Of a stretch of DNA of 49,258 nt, positions 25,911-34,038 are shown in pieces. The DNA lies in assembly GCF_000685015.1 (NCBI RefSeq), contig NZ_BAYA01000044.1, forward strand, positions 1-49,258, given 5' to 3'. Position 1 is the stretch's first letter. The number at the start of each line of letters is the position of its first letter. A model generated the notes under the pieces. That model was not told the DNA's origin and did not search any database. It saw only the letters and a list, made by a program, of their open reading frames with translations. The DNA comes from Paraburkholderia bannensis NBRC 103871 (GTDB lineage: Bacteria > Pseudomonadota > Gammaproteobacteria > Burkholderiales > Burkholderiaceae). The translations under genes were made by a program, and so were the position numbers.

Positions 25911-26458
25911 TGCAGGGGGCAACCTTGGCGCTGCACTCAAGCGAAATCCGTATCGAATCGAGTCGACTGTCGATCCAACCGTTTTCATCCCGTGACGCCG
26001 ATGCGACGTATTCGTGCATCACGCCTTCGCTAACTCGCCTGATGGCATGGGAGCCACCTCCTGACAGGGCAAGCTTTGATCTCGTCTGGCAGGCATGGCT
26101 GCCTGCGATAGCCGAAGGTACGGACTTTGTATTCGCAGTCCGTCGACGCGAATGTGGAGAATTCCTTGGATTGGCAGGGCTCCACCACATCAAGCGTCCT
26201 GGTGCAGAACTGGGAATCTGGATTCGAGAGGATCGCCACCGCGAAGGCTTTGGCCGTGAAGCGGTCAGTCTCGTGGCAACGTGGGCAGGCCGCGAACTCG
26301 GTATCGATCGCTTTGCCTATCCTGTTGCTGAAGAGAACCACGCCAGCCGGCGCATTGCCGAATCTCTCGGTGGTGTCGTAGCGGAACGCCGCCAGACTCC
26401 GAAATATATGTCCGTCATTTATCAAATACCGCGCCAACCGAAACGCGATGACCGGTGA
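25910..26458 (+). CDS. GNAT N-acetyltransferase, RimJ/RimL type
   Basis: 182 residues with the RimJ/RimL plan: opening RIESSRLSIQPFSSRDAD, middle FVFAVRRRECGEFLGLAGLHHI, acetyl-CoA loop REDRHREGFGREAVSLV (RxxGxG-like, about residues 105-121), and C-terminal AEENHASRRIAESLGGVV. It transfers acetyl from acetyl-CoA to an unknown amine. Its ATG shares one base with the stop of the GyrB-like gene, so the pair is translationally coupled. The two proteins may act on the same target. Confidence 0.87.
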   Translation: MQGATLALHSSEIRIESSRLSIQPFSSRDADATYSCITPSLTRLMAWEPPPDRASFDLVWQAWLPAIAEGTDFVFAVRRRECGEFLGLAGLHHIKRPGAELGIWIREDRHREGFGREAVSLVATWAGRELGIDRFAYPVAEENHASRRIAESLGGVVAERRQTPKYMSVIYQIPRQPKRDDR

Positions 26459-26505
26459 AAGCCGTCGGTCAAGAACGACCCAATCACGCAATCAATTCTC
26501 CGAGC

Positions 26506-26536
26506 ATGGCCGTCGCGAGCAACTCACGACGGCCAT
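26506..26536. terminator. 10-bp stem hairpin between convergent genes
   Basis: ATGGCCGTCG, 11-base loop, CGACGGCCAT: a perfect 10-bp stem between the acetyltransferase end (26458) and the mesD end (26550). It probably works as a bidirectional terminator, though no T-run follows. Confidence 0.55.
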
Positions 26537-26549
26537 TTCCGCCCCGGAA

Positions 26550-27578
26550 TTAGACCGAAAGTTCTCCGCGTACGATCGCTGCGCCTGCACTCAAGGCTTC
26601 CAGCTTGCCTTTCGCTATGGCACGTGACAAGGGCGCCATACCGCAGTTGGTGCAAGGATAGAGCTTGTCGGCATCGACAAACTGGAGTGCCTTTCGCAGG
26701 GTATTGGCGACTTCCTCGGGCGTCTCAATTGTGTCGCTAGCCACGTCAATGGCCCCCACCATCACCTTCTTGCCGCGAATCAGCTCGATGAGCTCCATCG
26801 GAACGTGAGAGTTGTGGCATTCCAGCGAGACCATGCCGATACTGGACTTTTGCAGCCTGGGGAAAGCCTCTTCATACTGCCGCCACTCCGAACCCAGCGT
26901 CTTCTTCCAGTCCGTATTGGCCTTGATGCCATAGCCATAGCAAATATGGACAGCCGTTTCGCACTTAAGGCCTTCAATGGCGCGTTCCAGCGTGGCAACG
27001 CCCCACTCGTTCACCTCGTCGAAGAACACATTGAATGCGGGTTCATCGAACTGAATGATATCGACCCCGGCCGCTTCCAGTTCCCTGGCTTCCTGATTCA
27101 GGATCGTGGCGAATTCCCAAGCCAGTTTTTCGCGGCTTTTATAGTGATCGTCATAGAGCGTATCGATCATCGTCATCGGGCCGGGGAGTGCCCATTTAAT
27201 GGGTTGATTCGTTTGCTGACGCAGGAATTTGGCGTCTTCAACAAACACCGGCTTTTTGCGAGCGACAGCACCCACCACCGTCGGTACGCTTGCATCATAG
27301 CGGTCACGAATTCTGACGGTCTTGCGGGTCTCGAAATCGACGCCGTCCAGGTGCTCGATAAACGTGGTCACAAAATGCTGGCGCGTCTGTTCGCCATCGC
27401 TGACGATGTCGATACCTGCATGTTGCTGTTCCTGCAGCGACAAACGCAAGGCATCCTGCTTGCCCTCAACCAGTTCCTCGTCCTGCAACTTCCACGGAGA
27501 CCAAAGTTTCTCGGGTTCTGCAAGCCATGAGGGTTTCGGGAGGCTACCAGCAGTCGAAGTGGGCAACAATTTTTTCAC
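26550..27578 (-). CDS. mesD: core-MetE folate-independent methionine synthase (MesD type)
   Basis: 342 residues, corresponding to the C-terminal catalytic half of MetE alone. The zinc ligands of MetE are recognisable: His211 and Cys213 (HICYGYG), Glu253 (SLECHN), and Cys312 in YPCTNCGMAPLSR. The N-terminal folate-binding half of MetE is missing. Genes of this shape next to a DUF1852 gene are known as mesD/mesX. There MesD methylates homocysteine without methyltetrahydrofolate, and the activity needs MesX and oxygen. The gene starts 27 bases after the DUF1852 gene on the same strand. The identification as MesD rests mainly on that pairing. Confidence 0.82.
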   Translation of the reverse strand: MKKLLPTSTAGSLPKPSWLAEPEKLWSPWKLQDEELVEGKQDALRLSLQEQQHAGIDIVSDGEQTRQHFVTTFIEHLDGVDFETRKTVRIRDRYDASVPTVVGAVARKKPVFVEDAKFLRQQTNQPIKWALPGPMTMIDTLYDDHYKSREKLAWEFATILNQEARELEAAGVDIIQFDEPAFNVFFDEVNEWGVATLERAIEGLKCETAVHICYGYGIKANTDWKKTLGSEWRQYEEAFPRLQKSSIGMVSLECHNSHVPMELIELIRGKKVMVGAIDVASDTIETPEEVANTLRKALQFVDADKLYPCTNCGMAPLSRAIAKGKLEALSAGAAIVRGELSV

Positions 27579-27605
27579 GGTATATGACCTTGCGTTTTTG
27601 ATAAA

Positions 27606-28589
27606 TCAGAGAGCGTAACTAGCAGACCACTGCTGAAGAACCGCCTGGTAGGGTTTGATGAAATTTGCCTCGGCATACTTTCCCTGCTCAATCGCCAGAC
27701 GACTACGCTCTTCCCGGTCATAAACAATCCGGGTCAACGAAAAATCCTCGTGCTTCAAACTGGGCTGATAACATTCCCCCGCCGCAGAATTTGCGTTGTA
27801 GATTTCCGGCCGGTATATCTTCTGGAATGTATCCATCGTGCTGATCGTGCCGATTAGCTCAAGATTGCTGTAATCAGCGATCAAGTCGCCAGCAAAATAA
27901 AAGGCCAACGGTGCGACGCTATTCGGCGGCATGAAGTAGCGAACCTTCAACCCCATCTTCCTGAAATATTCGTCAGTGAGTGAATATTCATCCTGCAGGT
28001 ATTCAAAACCCAATACAGGATGCTGGTTCGCCGTCCGATGATAGGTCTTGCTGCTCGACACGCTCAGGCAGATAACAGGCTGCTTGGCGAAGTTTTCACG
28101 GTAAGCGTTCGAATTTACAAAAGACTTGAACAGCTTCCCATGCAACGCCCCGAAATCATCTGGCGTGCTGAATCCGGGCTGGTTCTTGTTGTGCTCCAGC
28201 AAGAGGACACTGAAGTCGTAGTCTCGCACGTAAGACGAGAAATTATTTCCGACAATGCCCTCGATGCGCTCACTGGTTTTCCGATCAAGAATATTCGTTT
28301 TCAATATTTCAATCAAAGGCAAGGCATTGTGGCTGCCGCCACCGTCAACATTCATCTCGACAGTGATGATTTCGTGCTTGACGCTATAGCGATCGCCTCT
28401 AGGATTATCCCAATGCGCCAGGGCATTGAAACGATTGTCGATCATTTTGAAAGTGTTGCGCAAGTTCTCCTGGCGGCTCGCTCCTCTCGCCAGGTTAGCA
28501 AAATTGGTCGTGATGCGCGTATTATCAGAAGGATAATAGTCTTCATCGAAACAAATGCTTTTTATCGCAAATGTAAAGTCTTTATTCAT
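27606..28589 (-). CDS. mesX: DUF1852 protein, MesX-type partner of methionine synthase
   Basis: 327 residues. The opening ...DNTRITTNFANLARGASRQENLRN, then MIDNRFNALAHWDNPRGDRY, is characteristic of DUF1852. It is a soluble cytoplasmic protein. Proteins of this family are required with MesD for methionine synthesis, but their chemistry is not settled. The ATG at 28589 is not preceded by a recognisable Shine-Dalgarno sequence, yet the family begins exactly here. It is the first gene of the mesX-mesD operon, divergent from a metR-like gene, with hairpin-forming repeats in its upstream region. Confidence 0.85.
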   Translation of the reverse strand: MNKDFTFAIKSICFDEDYYPSDNTRITTNFANLARGASRQENLRNTFKMIDNRFNALAHWDNPRGDRYSVKHEIITVEMNVDGGGSHNALPLIEILKTNILDRKTSERIEGIVGNNFSSYVRDYDFSVLLLEHNKNQPGFSTPDDFGALHGKLFKSFVNSNAYRENFAKQPVICLSVSSSKTYHRTANQHPVLGFEYLQDEYSLTDEYFRKMGLKVRYFMPPNSVAPLAFYFAGDLIADYSNLELIGTISTMDTFQKIYRPEIYNANSAAGECYQPSLKHEDFSLTRIVYDREERSRLAIEQGKYAEANFIKPYQAVLQQWSASYAL

Positions 28590-28938
28590 TTTGATATGGC
28601 GCCATAATTTCGGTGATAAAGCCCGCAGTCGCTTCCTGCTTTATCGCCGGTTCAGTAGTCGTCTTCCTGAATTTCTACCCGGCAGGCTTTATCGTGTCGA
28701 TATACCAAACCAGTCTTATTTCATGATGTAGCGCGCCTGGCTTGCTCAGTGCGTGTCTAGCGCAGTTGTGCGCAGAACCGCAAGTGTGCGTGGCGCCTCT
28801 ATTCGTTGCTGCCTGAATGAGAACTGCTGAAGCCATCCAGAGTCACTGCGATCATAGAGCTTTTCGTCAATGAAGAAAAATGGCATTATTTCATCTATCC
28901 ATTAGATTTTTTCATCGACTTACCAGAGGGCTTTCGTC
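28590..28938. other. divergent mesX/metR regulatory region
   Basis: 349 bases without a gene. It contains a hairpin of GATAAAGC with two downstream copies of GCTTTATC (28615..28693), and an imperfect dyad ATGAA-N15-TTCAT (28870..28894) about 45 bases before the metR start. No canonical MetR box (TGAA-N5-TTCA) was found, and no known riboswitch was recognised. Confidence 0.5.
28615..28645. repeat. inverted repeat GATAAAGC/GCTTTATC upstream of mesX
   Basis: GATAAAGC (28615..28622) and GCTTTATC (28638..28645) form a perfect 8-bp stem with a 15-base loop, 25 bases upstream of the mesX start. A third copy, GCTTTATC, lies at 28686..28693. It could be an operator cluster or an RNA hairpin in the mesX leader. 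Confidence 0.4.
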
Positions 28939-29847
28939 GTGCTCGAACGCGTTCATCTAGTCATCGTGCGTGAAGTCGCCCGCCAGGGCTCGCTCACCGC
29001 GGCTGCGGCGTCGCTCTTTCTCACACAGTCAGCGTTGAGCCACACGGTCAAGAAGATCGAGCAGCAACTGGGCACGGCGATCTGGGATCGGGAGGGCCGC
29101 AGCCTGCGCCTCACCCAGGCGGGTCAATATCTGCTTGCCCTCGCAGAACGCCTTTTGCCCCAGTTCGAACTGGCCGAAGAGCGCATGAAGCAATATGCAG
29201 CCGGCGAGCGCGGCACGCTGCGCATCGGCATGGAGTGCGCGCCCTGTTATCAATGGCTGCTCAAGGTCGTGTCGCCCTATCTCACGCGCTGGCCGGATGT
29301 CGATGTCGATGTGAAGCAGCGTTTCCAGTTCGGCGGCATCGGTGCGTTGATCGGTTACGACATCGACGTGCTTGTCACGCCCGATCCGCTGAACCGTCCG
29401 GGCTTGCGCTTCGAACCGGTGTTCGATTACGAGCAGGTACTCGTAGTCTCCGAAAAGCACCGGCTTGCCAGGGTGCGCTATGTGAAGCCTGAGCAGCTTG
29501 TCGAGGAAACGCTCATCACCTATCCCGTGGACACCGACCGGCTCGACATCTACAACTATTTTCTGCGCCCGGCCGGCGTCGTGCCGCGCCAGCACAAGAC
29601 GATCGAGACCACCGACATCATGATGCAGATGGTGGCCAGCAACCGTGGCGTGGCCGCGCTGCCGAAGTGGCTCGCTGAGGAATACGCCGACCGCATGCCG
29701 CTCGTCGGCGTGAAGCTTGGCAAGGAAGGCATCGCCAAGCAGATCTTTCTAGGCATACGCGAAACCGATAGCGCGATCGACTATCTGGCTTCGTTCGTCG
29801 AATTCGCGCGGGAATCGAACTGGCAGGCGGCGCGCCCACGGCGATGA
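28939..29847 (+). CDS. metR: LysR-family regulator of methionine synthesis (MetR type)
   Basis: 302 residues. The helix-turn-helix GSLTAAAASLFLTQSALSHT matches MetR (TQSALSH is shared). So do MECAPCYQWL (MetR IECHSCIQWL), LDIYNYFLRPAGVVP and MMQMVASNRGVAALPKWLAEEY. MetR uses homocysteine as co-effector and activates methionine-synthase genes, which fits the divergent mesX-mesD operon. The start is the GTG at 28939, with AGAGGG 8 bases upstream. Confidence 0.88.
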   Translation: MLERVHLVIVREVARQGSLTAAAASLFLTQSALSHTVKKIEQQLGTAIWDREGRSLRLTQAGQYLLALAERLLPQFELAEERMKQYAAGERGTLRIGMECAPCYQWLLKVVSPYLTRWPDVDVDVKQRFQFGGIGALIGYDIDVLVTPDPLNRPGLRFEPVFDYEQVLVVSEKHRLARVRYVKPEQLVEETLITYPVDTDRLDIYNYFLRPAGVVPRQHKTIETTDIMMQMVASNRGVAALPKWLAEEYADRMPLVGVKLGKEGIAKQIFLGIRETDSAIDYLASFVEFARESNWQAARPRR

Positions 29848-29994
29848 GCAAACGACAAAACGGCCCAATTTCCCCCGTTGTTCCCCCGATAGAAAAACGT
29901 TTGCTTCGCGGACAATAGCGGTAAAAGCCGGGAACTCGGCTGTCTCAGGGGTGCGTCTGCGGGCGCAGGCAATACATCGAAATATAATAGAAAG

Positions 29995-31218
29995 GTGACC
30001 GCCTTGTTTGCAAGGATCGTGCTGCTATCCATTGCATCGTTGATGCTCGCGCAGATTAGCTTCCCATATTTCGACTCAGCCGGTTCGGCCGGCCTTTCCA
30101 GCAAGCTCTCACTCGACTCCGCGTCAACGGCCTTATCCGCGTGGCAAGACGATGACGATATCGGCTTGTCGGCGGACGATACGCGTCCCCACGGCATCGC
30201 GCCGCGCCTGTCGATTCATCCACGCTTCGCCGATCTGGGCGACGCAGTCGCGCCGCATCTGCGCGACGCCATCTGGGCGCCGGACGTTGCAACGCACTGG
30301 AACCCCTCGTTTGCGCACGATAGCGACACGCACTGGATCGGCGCTCGCGTGCTGGCGCCATTCGCCGCCGCGTACGCGCTGCTGGCAGGCCTTTTATTCG
30401 CGTTGCGAAGCTGGTGGCGGCGCGAGGTGCGCGACGATCTGCAGCAGATGAGCGCCATGCTGCGCAAATCGAGCGCGGCTATCGGCGACGCGCCTGAATT
30501 TACGCCAGGCCGTCGGCGCGAATTGCACGACCTGGCGCGCACGCTAGGCGATCTTTGGTGCCGACGCAACGGTGCCGCCGAAGACGAGTCGCGCACCTTC
30601 ACAGCGTTCCTCAAGCTCATCGAAGCGCGTGCGGCACGCCTGCGATCGATCGCGACCAACATCACAGGCTGGAATCTGCGCGTGACGCTCATCGAGGACA
30701 TCGACATTTTTCAGGACGTCGCGCGGCAATTCGGCAATGCGGCCGGCCAGCGTGAAGATGACACAACACCCGTGAGCGTGGATGCGTATCTCAAGGATCG
30801 TTTCCTCTACGGCGTGAACGCAGACGATAGCCGCATAGTGCTGCGTCTACAGGCTGGCGAAGCCTTCGAGCTGCCACGCGCCGCCCTCGTCCGGCTGATC
30901 GATAATCTGGTTGGCAATGCGCTCGCACATGGGGCGCCGCCGGTCGAAATCGGCACTGCACGCACGACGCGCAACTGGATACTGAGCGTGCGCGATCACG
31001 GTGCAGGCGGAGCGGAGCGGCTCCAGGAGCGCGCGCGGATGTCGGCGTTACGCGCCTCGCCGGCTGCGAGCCGGGACATGGGCGCACATTGGGGCATCGG
31101 CCTGTCGATCGTCGGACGCCTTGCCCAGCGCTGCAACGCAACGCTCAAGATCGGCGATCACCCTGAGGGTGGTCTGTGCGTGCGCATGGTGGTGGCGATC
31201 AATGAGACGTCCGCGTAA
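29995..31218 (+). CDS. histidine-kinase-like ATPase protein lacking a clear phospho-acceptor His
   Basis: 407 residues. One N-terminal membrane helix (residues 5-22), a periplasmic segment of about 90 residues, a second helix (about 117-137), a helical linker, then a GHKL ATPase domain: N-box LIDNLVGNALAHG (301-313), G1 box RDHGAGG (333-339) and G2 WGIGLSIVGRLA (366-377). In the place of the usual SHELRTPL box the sequence reads IATNITGWNL (219-228), with no His. It may be a pseudokinase or bind ATP for another purpose. No response regulator is adjacent. The GTG at 29995 is the first possible start but has a poor ribosome-binding site, so the start is uncertain. Confidence 0.75.
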   Translation: MTALFARIVLLSIASLMLAQISFPYFDSAGSAGLSSKLSLDSASTALSAWQDDDDIGLSADDTRPHGIAPRLSIHPRFADLGDAVAPHLRDAIWAPDVATHWNPSFAHDSDTHWIGARVLAPFAAAYALLAGLLFALRSWWRREVRDDLQQMSAMLRKSSAAIGDAPEFTPGRRRELHDLARTLGDLWCRRNGAAEDESRTFTAFLKLIEARAARLRSIATNITGWNLRVTLIEDIDIFQDVARQFGNAAGQREDDTTPVSVDAYLKDRFLYGVNADDSRIVLRLQAGEAFELPRAALVRLIDNLVGNALAHGAPPVEIGTARTTRNWILSVRDHGAGGAERLQERARMSALRASPAASRDMGAHWGIGLSIVGRLAQRCNATLKIGDHPEGGLCVRMVVAINETSA

Positions 31219-31379
31219 GACATTCAACAGCACGCGCTGTCCGCTAACCGCGATCAATCTCGATGAGCGTTGACACTATCGTTGCATGACCCTACGGAGT
31301 CGTCGGGCTTAAGCTTTCGGTTCGCAAAATGCCTATGATTGGATAACAACAAACCTGATTGCACCGATCCATAAGCGCG

Positions 31380-31751
31380 ATGAAGCTATCAATTACCCGT
31401 TTGATCCTTTACGTCCGCGATGTTGCGCTTCTTGAAGCCTTCTATCAGAGTCACTTTGGACTCGATGTGATCGAGCGCATCCCTGGCGAATGGGCTGTGC
31501 TAAAAGCCGGAGCGCTTGAACTTGCTCTCCATCGTGTCGGAGAACCGTTTCGTGGCCATGCGGGCGCAGCCAGTCAGTCCAATGCGAAGCTCGTGTTCCA
31601 CGTACCTGCCGGACTTCCCGATTTACGCGCAAAGCTGATCGACGCAAATGTTCGCATGCGGGAGATGAAACGCTATGACGGTTTCCCCTATTTGATGTGC
31701 GACGGATGCGACCCGGAAGGCAATGTCTTCCAGCTTTGCCAGCCCGATTAA
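31380..31751 (+). CDS. VOC-family (glyoxalase/bleomycin-resistance fold) protein
   Basis: 123 residues of the single-module VOC type. It starts with the typical strand ITRLILYVRDVALLEAFYQSHFGLDVIE, has the middle strand LELALHRVG, and ends in DPEGNVFQLCQPD, where the Glu or Gln of the metal site usually lies. Members are metal-dependent isomerases, dioxygenases or drug-binding proteins; the substrate is unknown. ATG 31380 starts exactly at the fold. Confidence 0.85.
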   Translation: MKLSITRLILYVRDVALLEAFYQSHFGLDVIERIPGEWAVLKAGALELALHRVGEPFRGHAGAASQSNAKLVFHVPAGLPDLRAKLIDANVRMREMKRYDGFPYLMCDGCDPEGNVFQLCQPD

Positions 31752-31771
31752 AAAGACTTACTGGAAGGCTT

Positions 31772-32167
31772 ATGCACACGAACTGGAAGTTGATCCGCGA
31801 CGCCCTCAACACGGCAATCGATAGTTGCGAGGCGTTGGAGCTAGCAGGATATCAGGAAGGACACCGAAACCAGACGGTCGAGATCAATGGCATATCGGTC
31901 AGCTTGCAGGACTTTCTGGTTAGCGGCTGGACGATGCCCGAAAACCTTCGCTACGCGATTATCCGTCAGCGGCACGATGATGCGATGGATCTACCGTATA
32001 CCCCCGAAACAGCCCGCATCATGATGGCCGTAACCGCCGCTTGCGCTGAGCTCGTCGGTGCAGGAGCGCAGTCGTCCAGCACCGACGCAATCAAAGGCAT
32101 GATCGACTGGTTTCGTGATCACTTCGATCCCAACGTCGCGCGCATGGTCAAGCGTGCCGACGATTGA
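31772..32167 (+). CDS. hypothetical protein, 131 residues
   Basis: No family recognised. It is a soluble, mainly helical protein without signal peptide or membrane helix. Trp and His residues are spread through it (MHTNWKLIRDALNTAID at the start, IDWFRDHFDPNVARMVKRADD at the end). ATG 31772 is chosen because GGAAGG precedes it by a few bases. It lies 20 bases after the VOC gene in the same direction, so the two are probably co-transcribed. Confidence 0.7.
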   Translation: MHTNWKLIRDALNTAIDSCEALELAGYQEGHRNQTVEINGISVSLQDFLVSGWTMPENLRYAIIRQRHDDAMDLPYTPETARIMMAVTAACAELVGAGAQSSSTDAIKGMIDWFRDHFDPNVARMVKRADD

Positions 32168-32231
32168 ATCGATTCGTCACATTCGCGCGCAGCGTGGCGT
32201 CGTGGCTGCGGTCATCGACCTGAAGTCAAGG

Positions 32232-32648
32232 TCAGTGAAGCATCGTCACCGGCGTCGATGACAGCTGCCATAGCCTCGCGAGAACGATCCAACGGTGAAA
32301 AAATCCCAGCTGGCTCGCGTCAAGCAGGACGATGTCGGCATGGGCCTGCGCGGCATGCTGCGCGATCGTTCGCGCCGTGGGCCCGAACACGCGCTTCCAG
32401 GTGTACGGGACGCCGGCATCGTCAAGAATGGCCCGCGTCTGCATCAGCGCATCGCGCGCCTCATCCTTCTCCCGCCTGCGCAGCGTTGCTGGCGAATGAA
32501 ATGCAACGGCGCGTCCCTGCGAGGCGTCGCTTAGCACTTCAATGACCTCGACCTCTGACACGCATTGCTCAGCGAACAGAAATGCGCCATGTCGCGCGGC
32601 CTCGGTGGCCTCTTTCGCACCCAGCACAGGAATCAGCAATTTCAGCAC
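32232..32648 (-). CDS. universal stress protein (UspA family)
   Basis: 138 residues with the UspA fold: first strand LKLLIPVLGAKEATEAARHGAFLF, internal strand EVEVIEVLS, and the later HADIVLLDASQLGFFHRWIVLARLWQLSSTPVTMLH. The last part matches the Usp end, but the G-2x-G-9x-G(S/T) nucleotide motif is not intact, so ATP binding is doubtful. The GTG at 32648 is chosen because CGGGAGG lies 5 bases upstream; an in-frame ATG at 32681 is an alternative. It converges with the hypothetical gene before it. Confidence 0.8.
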   Translation of the reverse strand: MLKLLIPVLGAKEATEAARHGAFLFAEQCVSEVEVIEVLSDASQGRAVAFHSPATLRRREKDEARDALMQTRAILDDAGVPYTWKRVFGPTARTIAQHAAQAHADIVLLDASQLGFFHRWIVLARLWQLSSTPVTMLH

Positions 32649-32966
32649 CACGACCTCCCGCCCCACATCCGTTGTCTTCACCCCAATTGAAGCACGGCGA
32701 CGATCAGCAAGAAGTAAAACTCAGGCTGCCCTGCATAAAAATGCCATCAAGATGAATGGTGCTGCGAGCGGCCACGTTTCATCAGAAGCCTGACGCGATA
32801 CCACGGCGTCCTATTGAACAGACAACGACTCCCCGGCAAGCGGCAAACCCGGCGCGGTCATCCAGTCGCGCCAATAGCCCCGAATGCATGCATCCGGCAA
32901 ACGGTTTCGAACGTAGTTCCGGGTATTGCCCTGCCGTCCTGGCAGGACATCACCAGGAGCCCGGCG
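32649..32966. other. intergenic region between divergent genes
   Basis: 318 bases between the universal stress gene (minus) and the small exported protein (plus). No gene, clear promoter or repeat was recognised. Confidence 0.4.
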
Positions 32967-33221
32967 ATGAAAACACTGATGACCACCCTTGCAGCCTTCG
33001 TGGCGATTGCAGGCGGCGCGCTGCCCCCTACTGCATACGCTGCGGGCAATGCACATAGTGCAGCAACGGCAGGCATGACCTGGCACGGTGACCCGGTATC
33101 CGGGCCGACCAGCCCGCTGCCGCAGGCGCAGCAAGCACAGCCCGCAGAAAAAACCCAGGCGCCTGCTACGCCGGCCAATCCTCCGATGATTCATACGGTG
33201 CCCGCCGGGAACAGTCAGTGA
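32967..33221 (+). CDS. small exported Pro/Gln/Ala-rich protein
   Basis: 84 residues. A signal peptide is clear (MKTLMTTLAAFVAIAGGALPPTAYA). The mature part of about 60 residues is low-complexity (PLPQAQQAQPAEKTQAPATPANPP) and without Cys, so it is probably a disordered periplasmic or secreted peptide. ATG 32967 is preceded by AGGAG with a 7-base spacer. Function unknown. It precedes the globin lipoprotein gene by 124 bases in the same direction. Confidence 0.65.
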   Translation: MKTLMTTLAAFVAIAGGALPPTAYAAGNAHSAATAGMTWHGDPVSGPTSPLPQAQQAQPAEKTQAPATPANPPMIHTVPAGNSQ

Positions 33222-33345
33222 GTGCACGCGCCCTCAACTGCATCCGCATGCTCTCGCCAAACGTATAAGCGTTTGCCATCCCGCTAGTGTGATAGTGCCC
33301 CGAGTCGGGAAGCGGCGTCGCGATGGCGACCTGAGGAGACGATTC

Positions 33346-34038
33346 ATGAATCGAACTATTGGCATCGCGCTGGCTGCGGCAACGCTGGCTTCACTCAGTG
33401 CCTGCGGAGGCGGGAATGACATTGCTTCAACGCGGGTCGTACAGCACCCGGAGAACCAGGCAATCTGGTCTGCGCTCGGTGGTGATTCGGCGGCGCCAGC
33501 GGCCGTAGCGGGCATTGTCAGCGCCGCAGCCACCGGTCTCCTTGCGGATCCGGTCGAGGCCCCGTATTTTGCGGCAGTCACGGGCAACACCACTCACAGC
33601 AGCGCGGCCCATGACACCCCCGCCCGGCTTGAGGCCTGTCTCACGCTGCAGTTCGAATCGCTTCTCGGCGGCCCTTATACCTACCCCGGGCCAGTCAAGG
33701 TGAGTGGGGATATCGACGCCCAACCGGAAATGTGTCAGGACATGACGACCGCGCATAACGATGTTGGCGTGCCTGGCTGCGTCTTCGATCAGTTCATGGT
33801 GGACCTGGTCGCAACGCTGCAAAGCAAGCTGCCCGCCGCAGATTTTGCTGCGTTGACTTCGACGACGAATGGAACGTACGCGCTCACCGCGAAGAATTCT
33901 GCCGGCATCCCGGTGGGCACGCTATTCCAGTACAGCGCAGTGCCGACGTTGTTCAACCTGCGCAGCACCATCACCAATGCAACACCGGGCGGCCCGCTCT
34001 ATCTGCCTCCGACGGTTGCAACATCATGTTCCAGCTAA
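33346..34038 (+). CDS. lipoprotein with truncated-haemoglobin (group I) domain
   Basis: 230 residues. A lipoprotein signal ends in LASLSAC, with lipidation Cys20. Residues about 38-170 align by eye with group I truncated globins such as M. tuberculosis HbN: IWSALGGDSAAPAAVAGIV, then LLADPVEAPYFAAV, LEACLTLQFESLLGGPYTYPG (95-115) and QDMTTAHNDVGVPGCVFDQFMVDL. His137 sits at the position of the proximal heme ligand. The usual globin of this group is cytosolic; here it would be anchored in the cell envelope. Extra Cys residues (98, 130, 145) could form disulfides in the periplasm. The start has GAGGAGA 7 bases upstream. The next gene overlaps its end by 13 bases. Confidence 0.7.
   Translation: MNRTIGIALAAATLASLSACGGGNDIASTRVVQHPENQAIWSALGGDSAAPAAVAGIVSAAATGLLADPVEAPYFAAVTGNTTHSSAAHDTPARLEACLTLQFESLLGGPYTYPGPVKVSGDIDAQPEMCQDMTTAHNDVGVPGCVFDQFMVDLVATLQSKLPAADFAALTSTTNGTYALTAKNSAGIPVGTLFQYSAVPTLFNLRSTITNATPGGPLYLPPTVATSCSS

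Noticed and set aside
28590..28938. SAM-type riboswitch or canonical MetR box upstream of mesX
   Set aside because: No recognisable riboswitch core and no TGAA-N5-TTCA; only an imperfect ATGAA-N15-TTCAT dyad at 28870..28894.
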